A stretch of 64,000 nucleotides of DNA from Cylicocyclus nassatus. Its lineage: Eukaryota > Nematoda > Chromadorea > Rhabditida > Strongylidae. The notes under the pieces are model-generated. The model saw only the letters and a program-made list of their open reading frames with translations, searched no databases and was not told where the DNA came from. The translations under genes and the position numbers were made by a program. Positions 11,861-25,200 of this stretch are shown here, piece after piece (position 1 is the stretch's first letter; the number at the start of each line of letters is the position of its first letter). The stretch is from the NCBI GenBank assembly GCA_958299035.1, contig CATQJL010000112.1:11322880-11386879 (forward strand), read 5' to 3'.

Positions 11861-12022
11861 TTGATTCAACTGGCTTGGCTTCGGCAAGGCGGGGCTTCGT
11901 GACCTAATCAAGGCTAGGTAATGGTCAGAGAGCCCTCTCGTGAGAGAGACGGTGTCTCGGGGCGAGCGGCCTTAATTACGTCACAGAGTTTCGCCTTCCC
12001 AAAGCCAAGCTAGTTGAATCAA
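11861..12022. mobile_element. 162-bp MITE
   Basis: TTGATTCAACTGGCTTGGCT at the left end is mirrored by AGCCAAGCTAGTTGAATCAA at the right. Pairing extends roughly 45 bp inward through the GGCGGGGCTTCGTGAC and GTCACAGAGTTTCGCC segments. There is no coding capacity. Confidence 0.8.
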
Positions 12023-12569
12023 AGGTTAGTTCCACTTTGCAGGTCGGCTTGGTAGGGAGGACAAGACACCTACGACGGAACCAGAATGGAGGAGACAAGA
12101 GCGCACATGAGCCTTCCCCCTCCTCCCCCCCCCCCCCCCTCCCCCCCCCAAGAATGGAAATCCTGGGACCTTCACTGCTTTAAAGCACAAGTCCCCTGAT
12201 AGAAGCGACAATAACGACATCTTTGCTGCAAAACCTGCATTGAAAGCAAAAATCAATATTGAAATACTTAAAGTGCTTCTACAATGAGATCCTGATTTGA
12301 GCAATAAACCATTTCGCTCCAGCAAAAAGTTGAGTCTTCTCTCGTTCCTTTTTCGATTTGTTCAAGGATATTCAGAAGCTGGAATTATTTAAGCTGATAA
12401 AGATTGTTTTCGAAATACAACACACATATTGCGCGAGCTTTTCATCGCATAAAATCTGTATCTCTACAAGTCCAAGTTGGCGAAGTTGAACACACGCAAT
12501 AATGTGATTTAATTTTTGGAAAGATGCTCGAAGTGTTCATATTATCATTCGTTAACATGCTTTTCTGTT

Positions 12570-13180
12570 GCTTTAAAAATAAGTGCTGGTAAAGACATCT
12601 GCTTTTACGTACTTCTAACTTGATTGGCTGAATTAGGGTTGTGGCTTCGTAAAGCAGATTCAGAAGTAGATTTATCGTTACGCTTCTAGACTTACACAGC
12701 TCCATTTGAAACCCTCGAGAACTTCTATGACTTCTGGAGGATTCTCAGTTTTGGAAATTCTGCGAGGAATTATTTATAGATCTTCCCAAAGACTTTACGA
12801 GAACTTTCCCAAGTGAAAGTTCCCCCATACCCTGCAAAGTTTCCATGGATTGTCTGAGACGCAAATATCTGAGCTATAGAGTGCAAAACTGCTATTGAGG
12901 ACGTAGCCCAATATATTAGCTTCATCGAAGCCTAAATTGCATGGCATTGCACTTATGGAAAACACGATATTTTTAGAATCGATGATCCACACTGCCAATG
13001 TCGAAGATCAAAGGTGCAAACATAGCTGCTATTGCAAGAATGCAAATATTACACACATGCGGCTTAAATAGCGTTTTAGCCATATGAAAGCACCCAAATT
13101 TAGTGTTGTGCAAAGTATTGCTTTTTTGAGTAGACTTTAGGCTGGTTCTTGTGCGCGTAACCAATAGATGTTTCATTTTT
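12570..13180 (+). repeat. Segmental duplication copy A, first part
   Basis: This stretch is a diverged direct copy of about 37885-38452. Shared words include ACTTCTAACTTGATTGGCTG, TTTCCATGGATTGTCTG, GGCATTGCACTTATGGAAAA and CATATGAAAGCACC. Copy A continues at about 15995 after a 2.8-kb insertion block that copy B lacks. Confidence 0.85.
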
Positions 13181-13838
13181 ATATTAGGTTGTACCGAAAG
13201 TTTTGGCGGTTTTTCCAGACGACTATAAAACCATGTACAGTGAAGACTCAGATGGGTTCCAATATTCATCTGATGCAGCTTTTTCTTCTCTTTTGCATGG
13301 TCACATTTTCGTATCATACTCCTGCATACTTTTCTGACAACTGCCAAGATTCTTCTTCGTCAATTTTATCTGCTTGAAGTTCAGCTAGTTTTTAGAAATT
13401 TCGTTTGAAACTCAAAAGTCTCAAATATAGCGCAAATAAAGAAAATCTCGGACTATGCGGCAATGTTCTAGATTCTCCTGATTCGCTGTTTTCAACTTAG
13501 AAGATTATTTCTTCGGAAATTCAGATTTTTGGTGAAGGTGTGAGGTACACAACTGCAGTAAACACATAATGGTTTCCAATTTTTTGCGAGTTGAAAACTG
13601 ATTGTTATCAAACATTGTTTGTACAGTATAACCAAGTTTGGTTTGCTATGAAGAATCACTTTCTCGAACTTTTCGGTAATTCTTTGCTCCAAATGTGAAT
13701 AAAAGGCCGTGCTTTTCCCCCAAATGCATTGTAATAACAGAAGTGATAAAAGTGATTCGTGTAATCTAAAATGAGTGTAATGTAGCCAAAGGTTAGGTTC
13801 TATAAAATAGCGGCCACTGCTTTTTGAAAATGTTAGGA

Positions 13839-15793
13839 TACAATACCGCTCACAGAATGTGCAAAATTTCCGTGGATGTCGCAGAATTCCAGGAATTCCA
13901 GGAATTCCGCGAAGGTTCGCGAAATTTTGGAAATTTCGCGAAATTCCTGGAATTCCGCAAAATTCCGGAAAGTTCGCGAAATTCATGTGAATCGCGCAAA
14001 TTACGCAGGGCCATAACTTCTTTCCGAATGAGTATTTTCGAAATCCGAAAACAGCATTGTATTCAGCTCGTCAAGGCGAATCTTTTGGTGTACAGGTTGT
14101 GTCCAATACCTTGTTTTCAATAATCTTGAATTTGCACGCGGACGCCTCTTCGCATGGTGGTAACGCAACGAGCATCACATAGGAGACTGCCGTGGGCACC
14201 ATGCGATAGTGCTCTTTCACTAGATTATCGTGTGCTAAACAGCAGCCGAAGAATTTTTTGTGTTTTGTGTTTGTTTTGTGTTTTTTGTGTTTGTACCAAT
14301 TTTGTGTTCACTTCGCTTAAGGAATCTATCCTGCTGTACTGGAAGCAATTGAATTGATCTGAGCTCTAGCCACGAATCTGCTTTGATATTCACCTAAGGG
14401 CTCAGGCGCACACAACCACCAGATCCAATAAAATAAGATTTCAAGTATCTTTTGAGCTGAACATAAAATTCGCGACCGCAGTGTCTTACAGTCACTTAGG
14501 TGGAATTTCTACGAAGCAGGCGATCTTTACAGTTGGGCAAACTCATGAGGACGTGATTTCGTAGGCCCCTAACTCGGCGATTGCTACAGATTGAATCCGA
14601 ATGCATGCACTGTTGAATAGCACGCTTTCTAGTGAATTTAACCTGCAAAGGCAAGCAAGCAGATTTTCTAAGAGGTGCTCGTAAAATGCACGAATCTACG
14701 AACTTGCGTGGCTTAGCTAAAGTTCCCTCACCATATCTCTGCTAGAAAACTCTGCACTCCGCGCAAAAGACGATTATCGTAAACAGCGTGTTCGAAAACC
14801 TCTTTGAGCGAGGTTTCCTTCCGAGATCAATCCGAGATCATCGGCATTTTGACCAAAACCCATCAGCGAGCTTCAGGGCGTAGAACGAGAAAAAATCAAA
14901 TCACCCGAATTTCTTTGAAAACTTGCTCATAGAGGTTATCTCACCTGCTGATTATGAAAATCACATCTGCTTAGCAGTAGAGCTTCTCATTTTAGGGTCA
15001 CGGTGGACAAACTTTGAGACAACGCGATTTTTCCAGAATTCACCAGCTCTTCTATCTTTCTTCAAAAAGATTCTCCGGTTTCTTTTTAGCGCTCGATAAT
15101 CTGAGAAAGCAGCACAATCCAACAGTGCTTATTGGAGTCTTTTATGTTTGATGTGCGCTGCGTTGCTACCTTGCGAATATACGCGCGCAGAAATTTTTGA
15201 GAAAATTGAAAACGGAATTTTAAGGACATGCTGTATACCAGAAAATTCGCCTTGACGAGCTGAACACAATGCTGTTTTCGTAATTCTAAGATGTTCATTC
15301 TGTAGGAAGTTACGGCTAGTAGAACTTAAAAAACAGCTTGTTTTTTTCCAGAGTTTATCAGCTCTTCTATCTCTTCTGAAACAGATTCTTTGGCTGCTGT
15401 TTAGCGCACGATAATCTAGTGAAAGAGCACTATCGCATGGTGCCCACGGCAGTCTCCTATGTATGATGCTCGTTGCGTTACCACCATGCGAAGAGGCGTC
15501 CGCGTGCAAATTCAAGATTATTGAAAACAAGGTATTGGACACAACCTGTACACCAGAAGATTCGCCTTGACGAGCTGAATACAATGCTGTTTTCGGATTT
15601 CGAAAATACTCATTCGGAAAGAAGTTATGGCCCTGCGTAATTGGCGCGATTCACATGAATTTCGCGAACTTTCCGGAATTTCGCGGAATTCCAGAAATTT
15701 CGCGAAATTCCCAAAATTTCGCGAACTTTCGCGGAATTTCTGGAATTCTGCGACATTCACGGAAATTTTGCACATTCTGTGAGCGGTATTGTA
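13839..15793. mobile_element. Large foldback element with repeat-built arms
   Basis: Left arm 13839-14260 and right arm about 15390-15793 are near-identical inverted copies starting TACAATACCGCTCACAGAAT. The outer 130 bp of each arm is a run of GAATTCC, GAAATTTCGCG and GGAATTCC words. A diverged second module (about 15040-15330) sits next to the right arm and repeats its order (GATAATCT-GAGAAAG, then CTTGACGAGCTGAA, then TGCTGTTTTCG), so the arm is partly duplicated in tandem at about 305 bp. It interrupts duplication copy A. Confidence 0.85.
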
Positions 15794-15994
15794 CGATTAA
15801 AATTCAGAAAATTTGGCCTTACTGTCAAGCTGCTCAGTGGACCATGGCAATAATATGGCAAAGACAGCATAAATCACAGAGGGAAAGTGACTGTGAGAAA
15901 GAGGATAAAAATCTGAATCAAATGATACTTAAATCATCCATCGATCAGTGTTCTATGAGTTTTAGTGAACGGCGAAAGAAAAGACAAGAGTTTC

Positions 15995-17136
15995 GCGAGA
16001 AATTAATAGTAATGGTAAATTGCAGTACAGACCAATTCGTGGCACAATACACCACCTCCAAAGAATCTTATTTGCTTTACTTGATGTGCCACAGTCGTTA
16101 ACGTAAGACTATAGGAACTAAGGCGCAGTATCGTATGAACTTGATATCAAGTTCAGTCTTGATAAAATGAGCTTCCTCACGTTTTTCTACCGTCAAAATC
16201 ACCGACTCTCTTTCAAAAGTCTCCCATGGGTAATACGCATGCATCTCGCTCTCTTGCTAGAACCTTACGTCTGGTTCAAAGGCAGCAGGTGGTGAGCTGC
16301 GCTGGTATGTACTTATACAGAGTATTTTAGGGGACAGAATCGCCGCCCTTTTTGGCACTGGATCCCGAGATGCTTTGGAAGACTAGCACTCACAAACTCC
16401 ACTATCATTGTTGTTTGATTAGTCTACTTACGTTTGTAAAGGTCGCGTCAGGTATGTACTATAATGGACACCATACTTAAGCTTGTGAAAGTTCATAGGA
16501 ACCAAAAAGAAAGTTATCCTGGTTTTTTTCTACTAAAAGAAGTATATGAGTTGCTTTTGCGTTGAGTTCAAACTGCATTGAGCATAACCAGCACAAAAAG
16601 AGGAGAGCTATTTCAAAAAATAGAAGTTGATCAAAGGATAGACAATTTCCCCTTTGCAGTACCGTTGTGGAAACCGAACTGTATAAATGACAATCTTCAC
16701 ATGAAGGATTGTATTTTAAAAGTTTTAGCACCTCTCAGTCAGATTTATGTTTCTTGATGTCTTTTCACATAGAATCAAACTGGTAATTAGCTATAAGTGA
16801 TTAAGGTGACGAACTCTGCTACCCAACAGCATATGACCATAAGTAAGTCCTTAAAAATTTACACTGACACTGACATTAACACAATAAAAGCTCCACCTAC
16901 TCGTTTAGCAAATATATATGTCATTATTTGCGCGGAGACAGCGTGCCATTCGACAACAAGCAAAAATGTGAGGAGATCTGCCGAAGTAAGAGTAAAAGCA
17001 ATCGTAATCGTCGATTGATATAAATAGCGCAAGATTGTTTTCAACAGAGGAGCACGAACACAGACAGGGAAAAACAACGGCGTCACATACATCAGCAACA
17101 CTAACAACAACAGACACGACGACGGCAACAACAACG

Positions 17137-17169
<33 letters not shown>

Positions 17170-17700
17170 GAAACAACAACAATAACAACAGGAACGAAGC
17201 CAGGTAAGTCAGCACGAAGTAGAAAAACGAAAACATGGACCTATGGCAGTACTGCATACTATCGTAACCTCAAGAGACCCTCGAGAGGTAGCCTCCGTTC
17301 AATTGTCTCTAAAATTTGCTCCGTAATTTATAAAATCAAATTATGCACATTATTAGGCCAACGTTGCGTCAGCATAGTTGGTTTGTCAAAAAAGCAGTAA
17401 GAAGCAGAGGTTTTTGCATCTGCGAAACCCACTCCAAAGCATGAGGTCTCACCGTATGCGCTACGGCCTAGAATAGAGTCAAAAACGGGGTGTGGTCGTG
17501 GTCTAACTCCTTCTTTTTGCACTTAGTACAAAGAACTACTACTTCTTTGCTCATATCAGAAACCGCACTTCAGGTAAACTCAAATTATGGAATTAAGAGC
17601 AAGCCAAAATCTCGTTTGTCCCACATTTCGCTTTTAATATCTCAGATTGGAAAAGACCGATCAGGCTCAAATCACTTTTCTGAGAATAAATAGGTTTAGA
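15995..17700 (+). repeat. Segmental duplication copy A, second part
   Basis: This is collinear with 38452-39885 and 40505-40715. The two share CACCACCTCC, AAAATCACCGACTCTC, GAATCAAACTGGTAATTAGC, the threonine-rich exon with its splice sites, and GACCGATCAGGCTCAAATCA near 17656. Similarity extends through introns as well as the exon, so this was a DNA-level duplication. Confidence 0.85.
17048..17203 (+). CDS. Thr-rich mucin-like exon, copy A (phase 1-1)
   Basis: The acceptor TTGTTTTCAACAG (ending 17047) and donor GTAAGTC (from 17204) enclose 156 bp, open when read phase 1 in and phase 1 out. The peptide begins with a charged EEHEHRQ-like stretch and then becomes almost pure threonine from a run of about fourteen ACA/ACG codons, ending TTTITTGTKP. 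The paralogous exon at 39541-39636 has the same acceptor, donor and phases but a shorter repeat. Poly-Thr suggests an O-glycosylated secreted or surface protein. It is followed by a phase 1-2 exon at 18850 and a phase-2 terminal exon at 19487. The antisense leucine-rich frame is a by-product of the ACA repeat. Confidence 0.55.
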
Positions 17701-17947
17701 GTATCGCATATGTTTATTCTTGCCGCCTTTCCTCGCAATACACGTAATAGCGCAAACTTACCATGTTACCACCCAATATTTTCGCAGTATTTACCATTTG
17801 TGTAGATAGGGAAAAAAGAACTGAGACAGAACTTAGAAGAATGGGAGTCGTATCCGGGGGTTGTGTGCCACACCCTTGCTCGACCCTGCTTAGAAGTCCT
17901 TTTCGAGTGTATATATCAAACCCAGCGTCACTCTACCACAATAGATT

Positions 17948-18432
17948 ACTAACAAGGAGAGGATACTTAGTCGAAATCACCAATCCAGATGAGGCATATA
18001 TCTTCATGACGTGCACGGAGCGCTCTTTCAAATCTGGCAAAATCAGCTGCGGAGCGCCTTTCGGCGACGAGTTATGATTGCTTTTGTGGAGAAAATTTGA
18101 AGTCGAGGGTAGAAAAAAGTTATACGCTGAAGTCTCCAGTTGGGCTCGAATGGAGGAGTGCTGTCTGTCAGATTACTCTGCGCAAAGAAAAATGCCTGTC
18201 TGCTATCTTCACACTTAAAACAAGTCTATCTGCGAGATATACATGCTGTAACAATCAATTTTGTTCGCTTTACCCATTCAATTTTTGCCTCTTGAAACGG
18301 TCATAGCTCCTCACCCAGAGGCGCTCCGCAGATAAGGAGAACAGATTTAAAATCAGCGCACCGAGCAGACTGCACTAAGATATATGTCTTATCTGGATTG
18401 GTGTTTTCGACTAAGTATCCTCTCCTTGTAAG
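17948..18432. mobile_element. Foldback element, CTAACAAGG family
   Basis: Ends CTAACAAGGAGAGGATACTT and its near complement at 18410-18432. The arms hold CACCAATCCAGAT, CATATATCTT and GCGCTCCGCAG and their complements. It lies in the intron before the 18850 exon. See the related copies at 18973, 21255, 36299, 50820 and 58960. Confidence 0.8.
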
Positions 18433-18849
18433 TTTTACAACCACTCAATTTACATTTCGTATGTGGCGATTTAATTTTGGCGTCATGCAGACTATGCTAT
18501 GAGCTACAAATTGCACAAACTGCTTGACTTTTTGCAATAATTCAACAAAATCAATATATTTTTGAAAGCTGGAATGCATGTCCTTACTTGGCACGCACAA
18601 ATTCAAAGTAAGCTCCTTAGCGTAAATTACTTAAACATCACAAAAAGGCTTTGCGTTGCATTGTCGTTATTTATAAATCTTCTGAAGCATGTAGAATAGC
18701 CAGAGTAATGAGGCAGCATTTGTAGCTCATAACATTTTCCAGGCAATGCCAAGAAATGGGAAGACCACATAAAACTGAGAGTGCAAAGATGATAGCAAAT
18801 TTTAGTTTTCCAATAGCATTTTCTGGATTATTAATTATTCCATTTTCAG

Positions 18850-18883
18850 GCATTAATCGAACCTTTTACTGCAATTGGTGCAG
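18850..18883 (+). CDS. Candidate small exon, mucin-like gene A (phase 1-2)
   Basis: The acceptor CCATTTTCAG (ending 18849) and donor GTTAGT (from 18884) enclose 34 bp. In phase 1 it reads x-INRTFYCNWC followed by two bases of the next codon. The exon at 44111-44153 has the same phases and reads x-NNRIPNYSDCNRH, a similar short Asn-Arg and Cys-containing peptide. The phase-2 exit matches the next exon at 19487. Such a short exon could be a coincidence; the matching arrangement in copy B is the support. Confidence 0.4.
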
Positions 18884-18972
18884 GTTAGTTTAAGGTTATA
18901 TGTAGAAATGAGATGGCTTAGGTATTGTAAAAGCTTTTACAATTAGACGTAGCTCAGTCACATACTTCGGGG

Positions 18973-19437
18973 CTAACAAGAAAAGGATACTTGGTGACCA
19001 TGGCCTTTTGCAATGGGATGTGTACCAGTAGATGCGCCTTGAGACGCTGATTTCAAATCTGTGTTCATTATCTGCTGTGCGACTCTCTGAATGTAATTAT
19101 GAACTTTATTTCATAATATTTTCACGAGACAGAGGCAGTCAGAATCATCAGTATTCAGGATTTTTAGACTTTGATATATCGGAGACAGTTCTTCTCGGCT
19201 TAATGTAAAGCTTTATTTTATTTGGACTTTTTTGTAGTGCGTAATGAACATTCTAACGATGCTGTTGATTTCTGTCATCAAAACAGTGCAAGTTTTGGTG
19301 GCAAGGCATGTTCATAACATCTTTCGGAAGAGCGCACAGCAGATACCGAAGATCTGAAATCAGCGCCTCAAGATGCATTCAAAGAGGTACGTTACATTTC
19401 AGAAGGCCACGGTCACCAAGTATTCTTCCTTTGTAAG
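18973..19437. mobile_element. Foldback element, CTAACAAG family
   Basis: Left end CTAACAAGAAAAGGATACTT and right end ending in CCTTTGTAAG. The arms share GTGACCATGGCC against GGCCACGGTCAC and AGACGCTGATTTCAAATCTG against its complement. The whole element sits inside the predicted intron between 18883 and 19487. Confidence 0.8.
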
Positions 19438-19486
19438 TGAACCAGATCAGTTTCTCAATGGCATTTGCATCATGAAATAATTTCAG

Positions 19487-19673
19487 AGAAATGATGAAAA
19501 ACTCCAAATGCAAGAAATTCAAGGAAATTCAGCGGGTTTGTGGTCATTACAAAAAACTGTGTCCAGCAGAAAAATCCGCCTGGCTAAGTTTGAAACAACT
19601 TTTTGAAAAAGCCAAGAAATTTATCAAATCGAACTTGGTTGATCTGGTTAAATGTGGTAGTTTTTGTATGTAA
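19487..19673 (+). CDS. Candidate Cys-rich terminal exon, mucin-like gene A
   Basis: The acceptor AATAATTTCAG (ending 19486) opens a phase-2 exon that stays open for 62 residues to a TAA at 19671-19673. The peptide is Lys-rich with five or so cysteines and contains VCGHYKKLCPAEKSAW. The terminal exon of copy B (44344-44437) has LCCKYPKWCLTGKLLW, which fits the same pattern C-x2-Y-x-K-x-C-x3-K-x2-W. I do not recognise the domain. With the upstream Thr-rich exon this resembles the mucin-plus-Cys-domain layout of nematode surface mucins, but that comparison is inference. An internal GT at 19657 could also serve as a donor. Confidence 0.45.
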
Positions 19674-21254
19674 GATACAGCAGATAAAGCTAGGGATTTT
19701 TTTTTGTGACATCGCTACTTTGAAGCAAGAGATCTTGATGATGAAGGACATGGCCAGTCGCGATGACGTCGATCACAGTCCTCTGTATGTACATTCCTTA
19801 GCAGAAAATGCCATTATGGGATCCATCAAGTTGTGTAGCTAAAAACGTGATTGAAGAAGCTGCACAGCTCATTTTATAATGTTCAACTTGTGAACCGTTG
19901 GATCATGTGTCTCAAGCACTCGAACACAGATTTTTGTCAATTCTTTTCCCTAGCATTTAATGTTTTCAAAATTCCTGAAACTCCATAGCTATTGAGCAAC
20001 TGTAGCGAACGTGAGGAGACTATAGTTGGACCGTGGAAGGCTTATTTACAGGATTAGCCTTCTGAGTATACAAACAAAGAACCAAATATTTGAGTAAACC
20101 TCGAATCTATGTAAAGCGACGTAAATACTCAAAATTCAGCATTAGTTCGAAGATTTGATTTGTCAGATAAGGATTTCACTTTCTGATCGGCTATTGTGGA
20201 GTCAAAATCTGCCGAAAGTGTTACAGGTCTTTATAAATTTCAAACGACGGATTTGACTGTCTTTGCGCCCAAGAGAGCATAGAACACTATTACAAATGGC
20301 ATCACCTCAACGCTCAGCTCAGTTACTTCCCGTATATAAGCAGAAAAGCGTAGACATGAAAATCAAAAAAATGCGGTTGCCGGGAATGCGAGCGGATCGC
20401 GCGCAGTCTCGCCATCGTCACGATTTTTCGAATGGTCCAGAGACTTAGTCTGGATGGGGGAGGGAGGGGGGAAGTAACTTCAAGATCACTTTTGAGACCG
20501 TTTCTGAACTTTCCACAACATTAACTCATGTGCAATTTTACATATCTTCTGTGAACGCAACTCAAAAAAAGAGAAAAGTTTGGACTTTCCCAAATTGTGT
20601 AGCAAATAGTGAGATTCTAAAAGAACAGCATTCTTCGTATCGTCTTATATGGCTAGAAATTGCTGAAAAAGGTTTCAAATTTGGAACAGCCTTCCCAGTA
20701 TTTACATGAGCAGCATTTTTTGACTAAAAAGCACAGAATCATTTATGCAATAAAGCTAGAATTGCAGATCACTCTCACTTGAAACTATCATTGGATGGCC
20801 ATTGTAGCAAATTCATCATGAAAAAGTAATCTAATGTTCATTTTTTATAGTACCGACAAATATAATGTCAGGTCACCATTCATACAAAATATGGTACCAA
20901 CAGAAAAACATCTGTTACATAGCTTTTTGGGGTATCTGCAGCTTTCTCTTTCAAACTATTCATGCCCAATCATCCCGTGCTCTTTGTCTGCGCTATAAAA
21001 TGTTGCAAACTAACAAGTACTTCTTGGTCACTTATAAATGTCCAAAGTGTGTCGCTCAAATGGAGATTAGGCACTTGAATCTCAATAATCTCACTAACTC
21101 ATTGTCTTTCGATTTCGTCTCTTGTGAACAGACGTCATTCTGTCCTTGATTCATCCTCTGCCTTATTGTTAGAAGTAGTACGCCTTAGAGCGTATTGATT
21201 AAACAAATAAATAATAACTTCACAGACGAACAACGAAAAGCTGCTGTAAATATT
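19674..21254. other. No gene firmly supported
   Basis: The stretch holds a GC-rich patch at 20320-20440 (with GCGGATCGCGCGC, loosely like the MITE at 35091) and an open frame at 20865-21149 with a few cysteines but no splice support. The 19.7-19.84 kb frame ending KLCS follows the terminal exon without a usable in-phase intron. Confidence 0.4.
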
Positions 21255-21715
21255 ACTAACAAGGGAATGGTCAGAAGTCGAAGTTGCCAATCCATACAAG
21301 CTGCATACCGTTCGATGCAGCATAAAATGCTGATTTCAAATCTGTCATCCGTATCTGCAAAGCGTCTTTGTAGGCGAAGTTATGAGCAGCTTTGCTGCGA
21401 AAAAACCGTAAACAAAAATTGCAAAATCAGGCACATTATTGCTCTTTCAGCTCACCTCTAGGTACGGGTCATATGAAGTGACTTAGTTGCATATTTCAGT
21501 CCAACACTGAGCCGAGAATGGCTTTGTACGGCCGAATTAGCACTTTACACGCAAAATTTCTTAGCAAAATAATGGCTTTCAACGGCTTATAATTTTCGTC
21601 CACAAAAGCGCTCTGCAGATAGGGAAGACAGATTTAAAGTCAGCGTTTTATGCTGCATCTAATGGTATGCAGCTTGTATGGATTGGCCACTTCGACTTCT
21701 GACCATTCCCTTGTA

Positions 21716-21717
<2 letters not shown>
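21255..21717. mobile_element. Foldback element, CTAACAAGG family
   Basis: Left CTAACAAGGGAATGGTCAGA, right TGACCATTCCCTTGTAAG. The arms share AAGTCGAAGTTGCCAATCCA, AGCTTGTATGG/CCATACAAGCT and AATGCTGATTTCAAATCTGT with their complements. It abuts the duplicated ABHD2 3' segment directly. Confidence 0.85.
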
Positions 21718-22708
<991 letters not shown>

Positions 22709-22836
22709 TGATATAATATGCTCATCTGTCAGGGAAACTTCTGTTTTTGCTCCAAAAAAGACCTGAAGGAAAATTTTCGCGTTCGAAGAGTTATTGTCCG
22801 CGACACTGTGACGCGGCATTTTCGGACTCTTTTATC

Positions 22837-23134
22837 GCGAAATTTTTGAAACTTACCTATATGGGTTACAAAAATGTGCAAATAACTTGTTTATTTTTGT
22901 AAATAATTAAAATAATTTCTTGAATTTCTTAAAAATTCAACTCATGCTTGTAAAAAAAATTTTCGGGGGCGTGGCGTCAGCCACGCCCCCTTTTTCTAGA
23001 TTTAAGGGGTCTTGGGCCTGAAAAAATTTGGAGACCCAAAAATTTTTCGGAATGCGTGGCTGACACCACGCATCTTCATTTGAAAAAAAGTTTTTTCGCC
23101 CTCCCCCCGGACGGAAATCCTGGGACCGCCACGT
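22837..23134. mobile_element. hAT-type MITE, copy 2 (truncated)
   Basis: This matches the inverse of 6125-6400 through ATGGGTTACAAAAATGTGCA and GGGGGCGTGGCGTCAGCC, and has CGGAAATCCTGGGACCGCCA at the right end. The left terminus and target duplication are missing. It also carries a second, diverged hairpin word GCGTGGCTGACACCACGC. Confidence 0.8.
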
Positions 23135-25200
23135 CTCATGCAACCCAATCATTTTTCAATCCTTGTTTCCCATCCGAGAATAAGCGATGAAAAAAGGAAG
23201 GCGGCTTGTCCGCAACTTTTTGGCGGTCACTGTATATCCACATGGGAGGCCAGGTTGATTGCTTGGAGGGGATGGTCTACTTTATCACATGCCAGTGTCT
23301 AGAGATCAAACGTAAGGGAAACTAGTGACCTTTATGCGTAAGGATCAAAGAATCTCAAAAGAGGTTCCTTGATCCTTACGTCTAGAGCTCAAAAGAGGAC
23401 GGCCTCGAAAGTCGAAGTTGTCCACAGCCCTAGGTGCGCATCGCGGGCAATGCCATAGCGACAACTTGTTTCCAACAACAGTTACGGTTTTATCGCGCGA
23501 GCCCGAATTAATAGCTCGCAAAACGTTAGAGGCATTTGGATCATTTCTAAAAAAGCAAAAAAGAACCGTAAAGACGAATGCATCGCCGTGATCAGAGAGT
23601 GGCCCCATACCAAACCCTCTGCGGGCCTTGATTTACGAGGTCAGGGTTAGATACTTAAAGGCACCGTCCACCTAAACTGGGGGTTTTGAGCTTTTGGCAG
23701 TATAGATAGTAGGACCCCCTATCAAGCCAATGTCCAAGCCACGGCGCAAAATGTCGCTTCGAAAGCGAGAAAATCGCTCCGGAATAACGAAGATGCGCGA
23801 GAACCCCATCCATGCGGGTGTATGACTTTATGAACGATAGCATGTGCCAGCCGCCTGCTGGGTACCGTACGCGATGCGCTGAACGCTCCGCCTCCTTGTC
23901 AGTTAGTTAGGAATGCGCTGCAACTATCAGAAAACTAATATTTCGTTCATGCTCCTTCAGTTAGCTGCAGTTTGAATATAGAATAGAATTCAAAATTGCA
24001 ATTGAATTGAGAACCAGCTTTCAGAATCATTTCTCATTACAAATTAGTACGGAAGCTCTTTTTTGATGTGTCTCAGTTTTCTGTTCCTAGTAGGTTTGTC
24101 CAAATTGATTCTTCATAGCAGAGGAATTTGTTCCGGAAATCTTGGAAAAGTGTTTCAATTCTCTTTATTCACATCGTTCACACCTATATCGAATATTCTT
24201 TATTGTACACTCTCAAATTCAGTTCAAGAAGACGTCAGCTTATCAAAAAATATTATTATTATTGCTGAAATGATCAACACGATTATCTCTTTCATTAGAA
24301 AACTAAGTTTTAAAACTTTACTCGCTAAATAATAGCTAAATACAGATTTCATTACGGCGAGAATTCAAAACAAGCATTTTAGGCAAATTTTGTTTCAAGC
24401 GAACTAATTTCAATAACTGGTATACATCATTACTTTTGATAATCTGCTTCAATTAACAAAATTCTTTCATTTTACTCCCATCAGTTTGAGTGACCGAAAA
24501 CCAATTTCAACAAATATTCACACAACTCAAATTCATAAGAATTTAGAAAAGCGAAATTCGTAAGAATTTAGAAAAACCGTAATACTTATAATTTCTCCAC
24601 GGAATCTGCTTTGACAAAAAATAATTGTGCATTACTTCCAGAAACTGCGCTTTCGAATCAAAGCGATTGCTGATTCGCTCGAAGTTGCGTGTGAACAGTT
24701 AAAGATATGAGGTCACCCAGACAATCATGCCTGAGGTGTTCTAGATTGATTTCACACTTCAAATTTGCTACGAAGACACTCAGTCATTCGGAGGTGAATC
24801 AGCAAAACATTCAAGAGATCAGTATCTCACAAATGGGCAAAAAATCAACAAGAAAACAAACGATTCTGTATATAATAAGCTTCTCCCCGGCTTGAAGCAA
24901 GCTTATGGCTTAATATCAAGAACTGATTTTGGTGGACTAGTGAACATGGCTATGAACCAGTGCCCAAGCTGTAGTGCAGGAAACTCATCCATCTAGCGAT
25001 AGGCGGGGCTAACGGTGCGCACCTTATTGACACATGCCTGTTTAAGCGCGCGCTATCGTTCATAAAGTCCGCCACCCCATCCATGCCCGCCCATTTGTGC
25101 GCTTCCATCAATTACCGTTCCGAAAAGCCGGCCTGTGGATTCTCCGGAACGGGGATTGTCGGGATTTTCGCGGATTCTCGACTTCATGGAGTGGAATCCT
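23135..25200. other. No gene recognised; small inverted repeats
   Basis: A hairpin at 23338-23383 pairs CGTAAGGATCAA with TTGATCCTTACG. The segments at 23653-23690 (TTAAAGGCACCGTCCACCT) and 23785-23840 recur inverted near 34235 and 25045, suggesting an old MITE family. From 23900 to 24950 the sequence is AT-rich with no splice-bounded frame. Confidence 0.45.

Noticed and set aside
13168..13240. Mariner-like end TATTAGGTTGTACCGAAAGT at 13182
   Set aside because: It looks like a mariner terminus at the start of the insertion block in copy A, but I could not find a matching inverted end, so no element was drawn.
16859..17257. Leucine-rich, membrane-like minus-strand frame (and its counterpart at 39367-39676)
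   Set aside because: It is the antisense of the ACA repeat in the Thr-rich exons; sense-strand splice sites and matching phases favour the plus strand.
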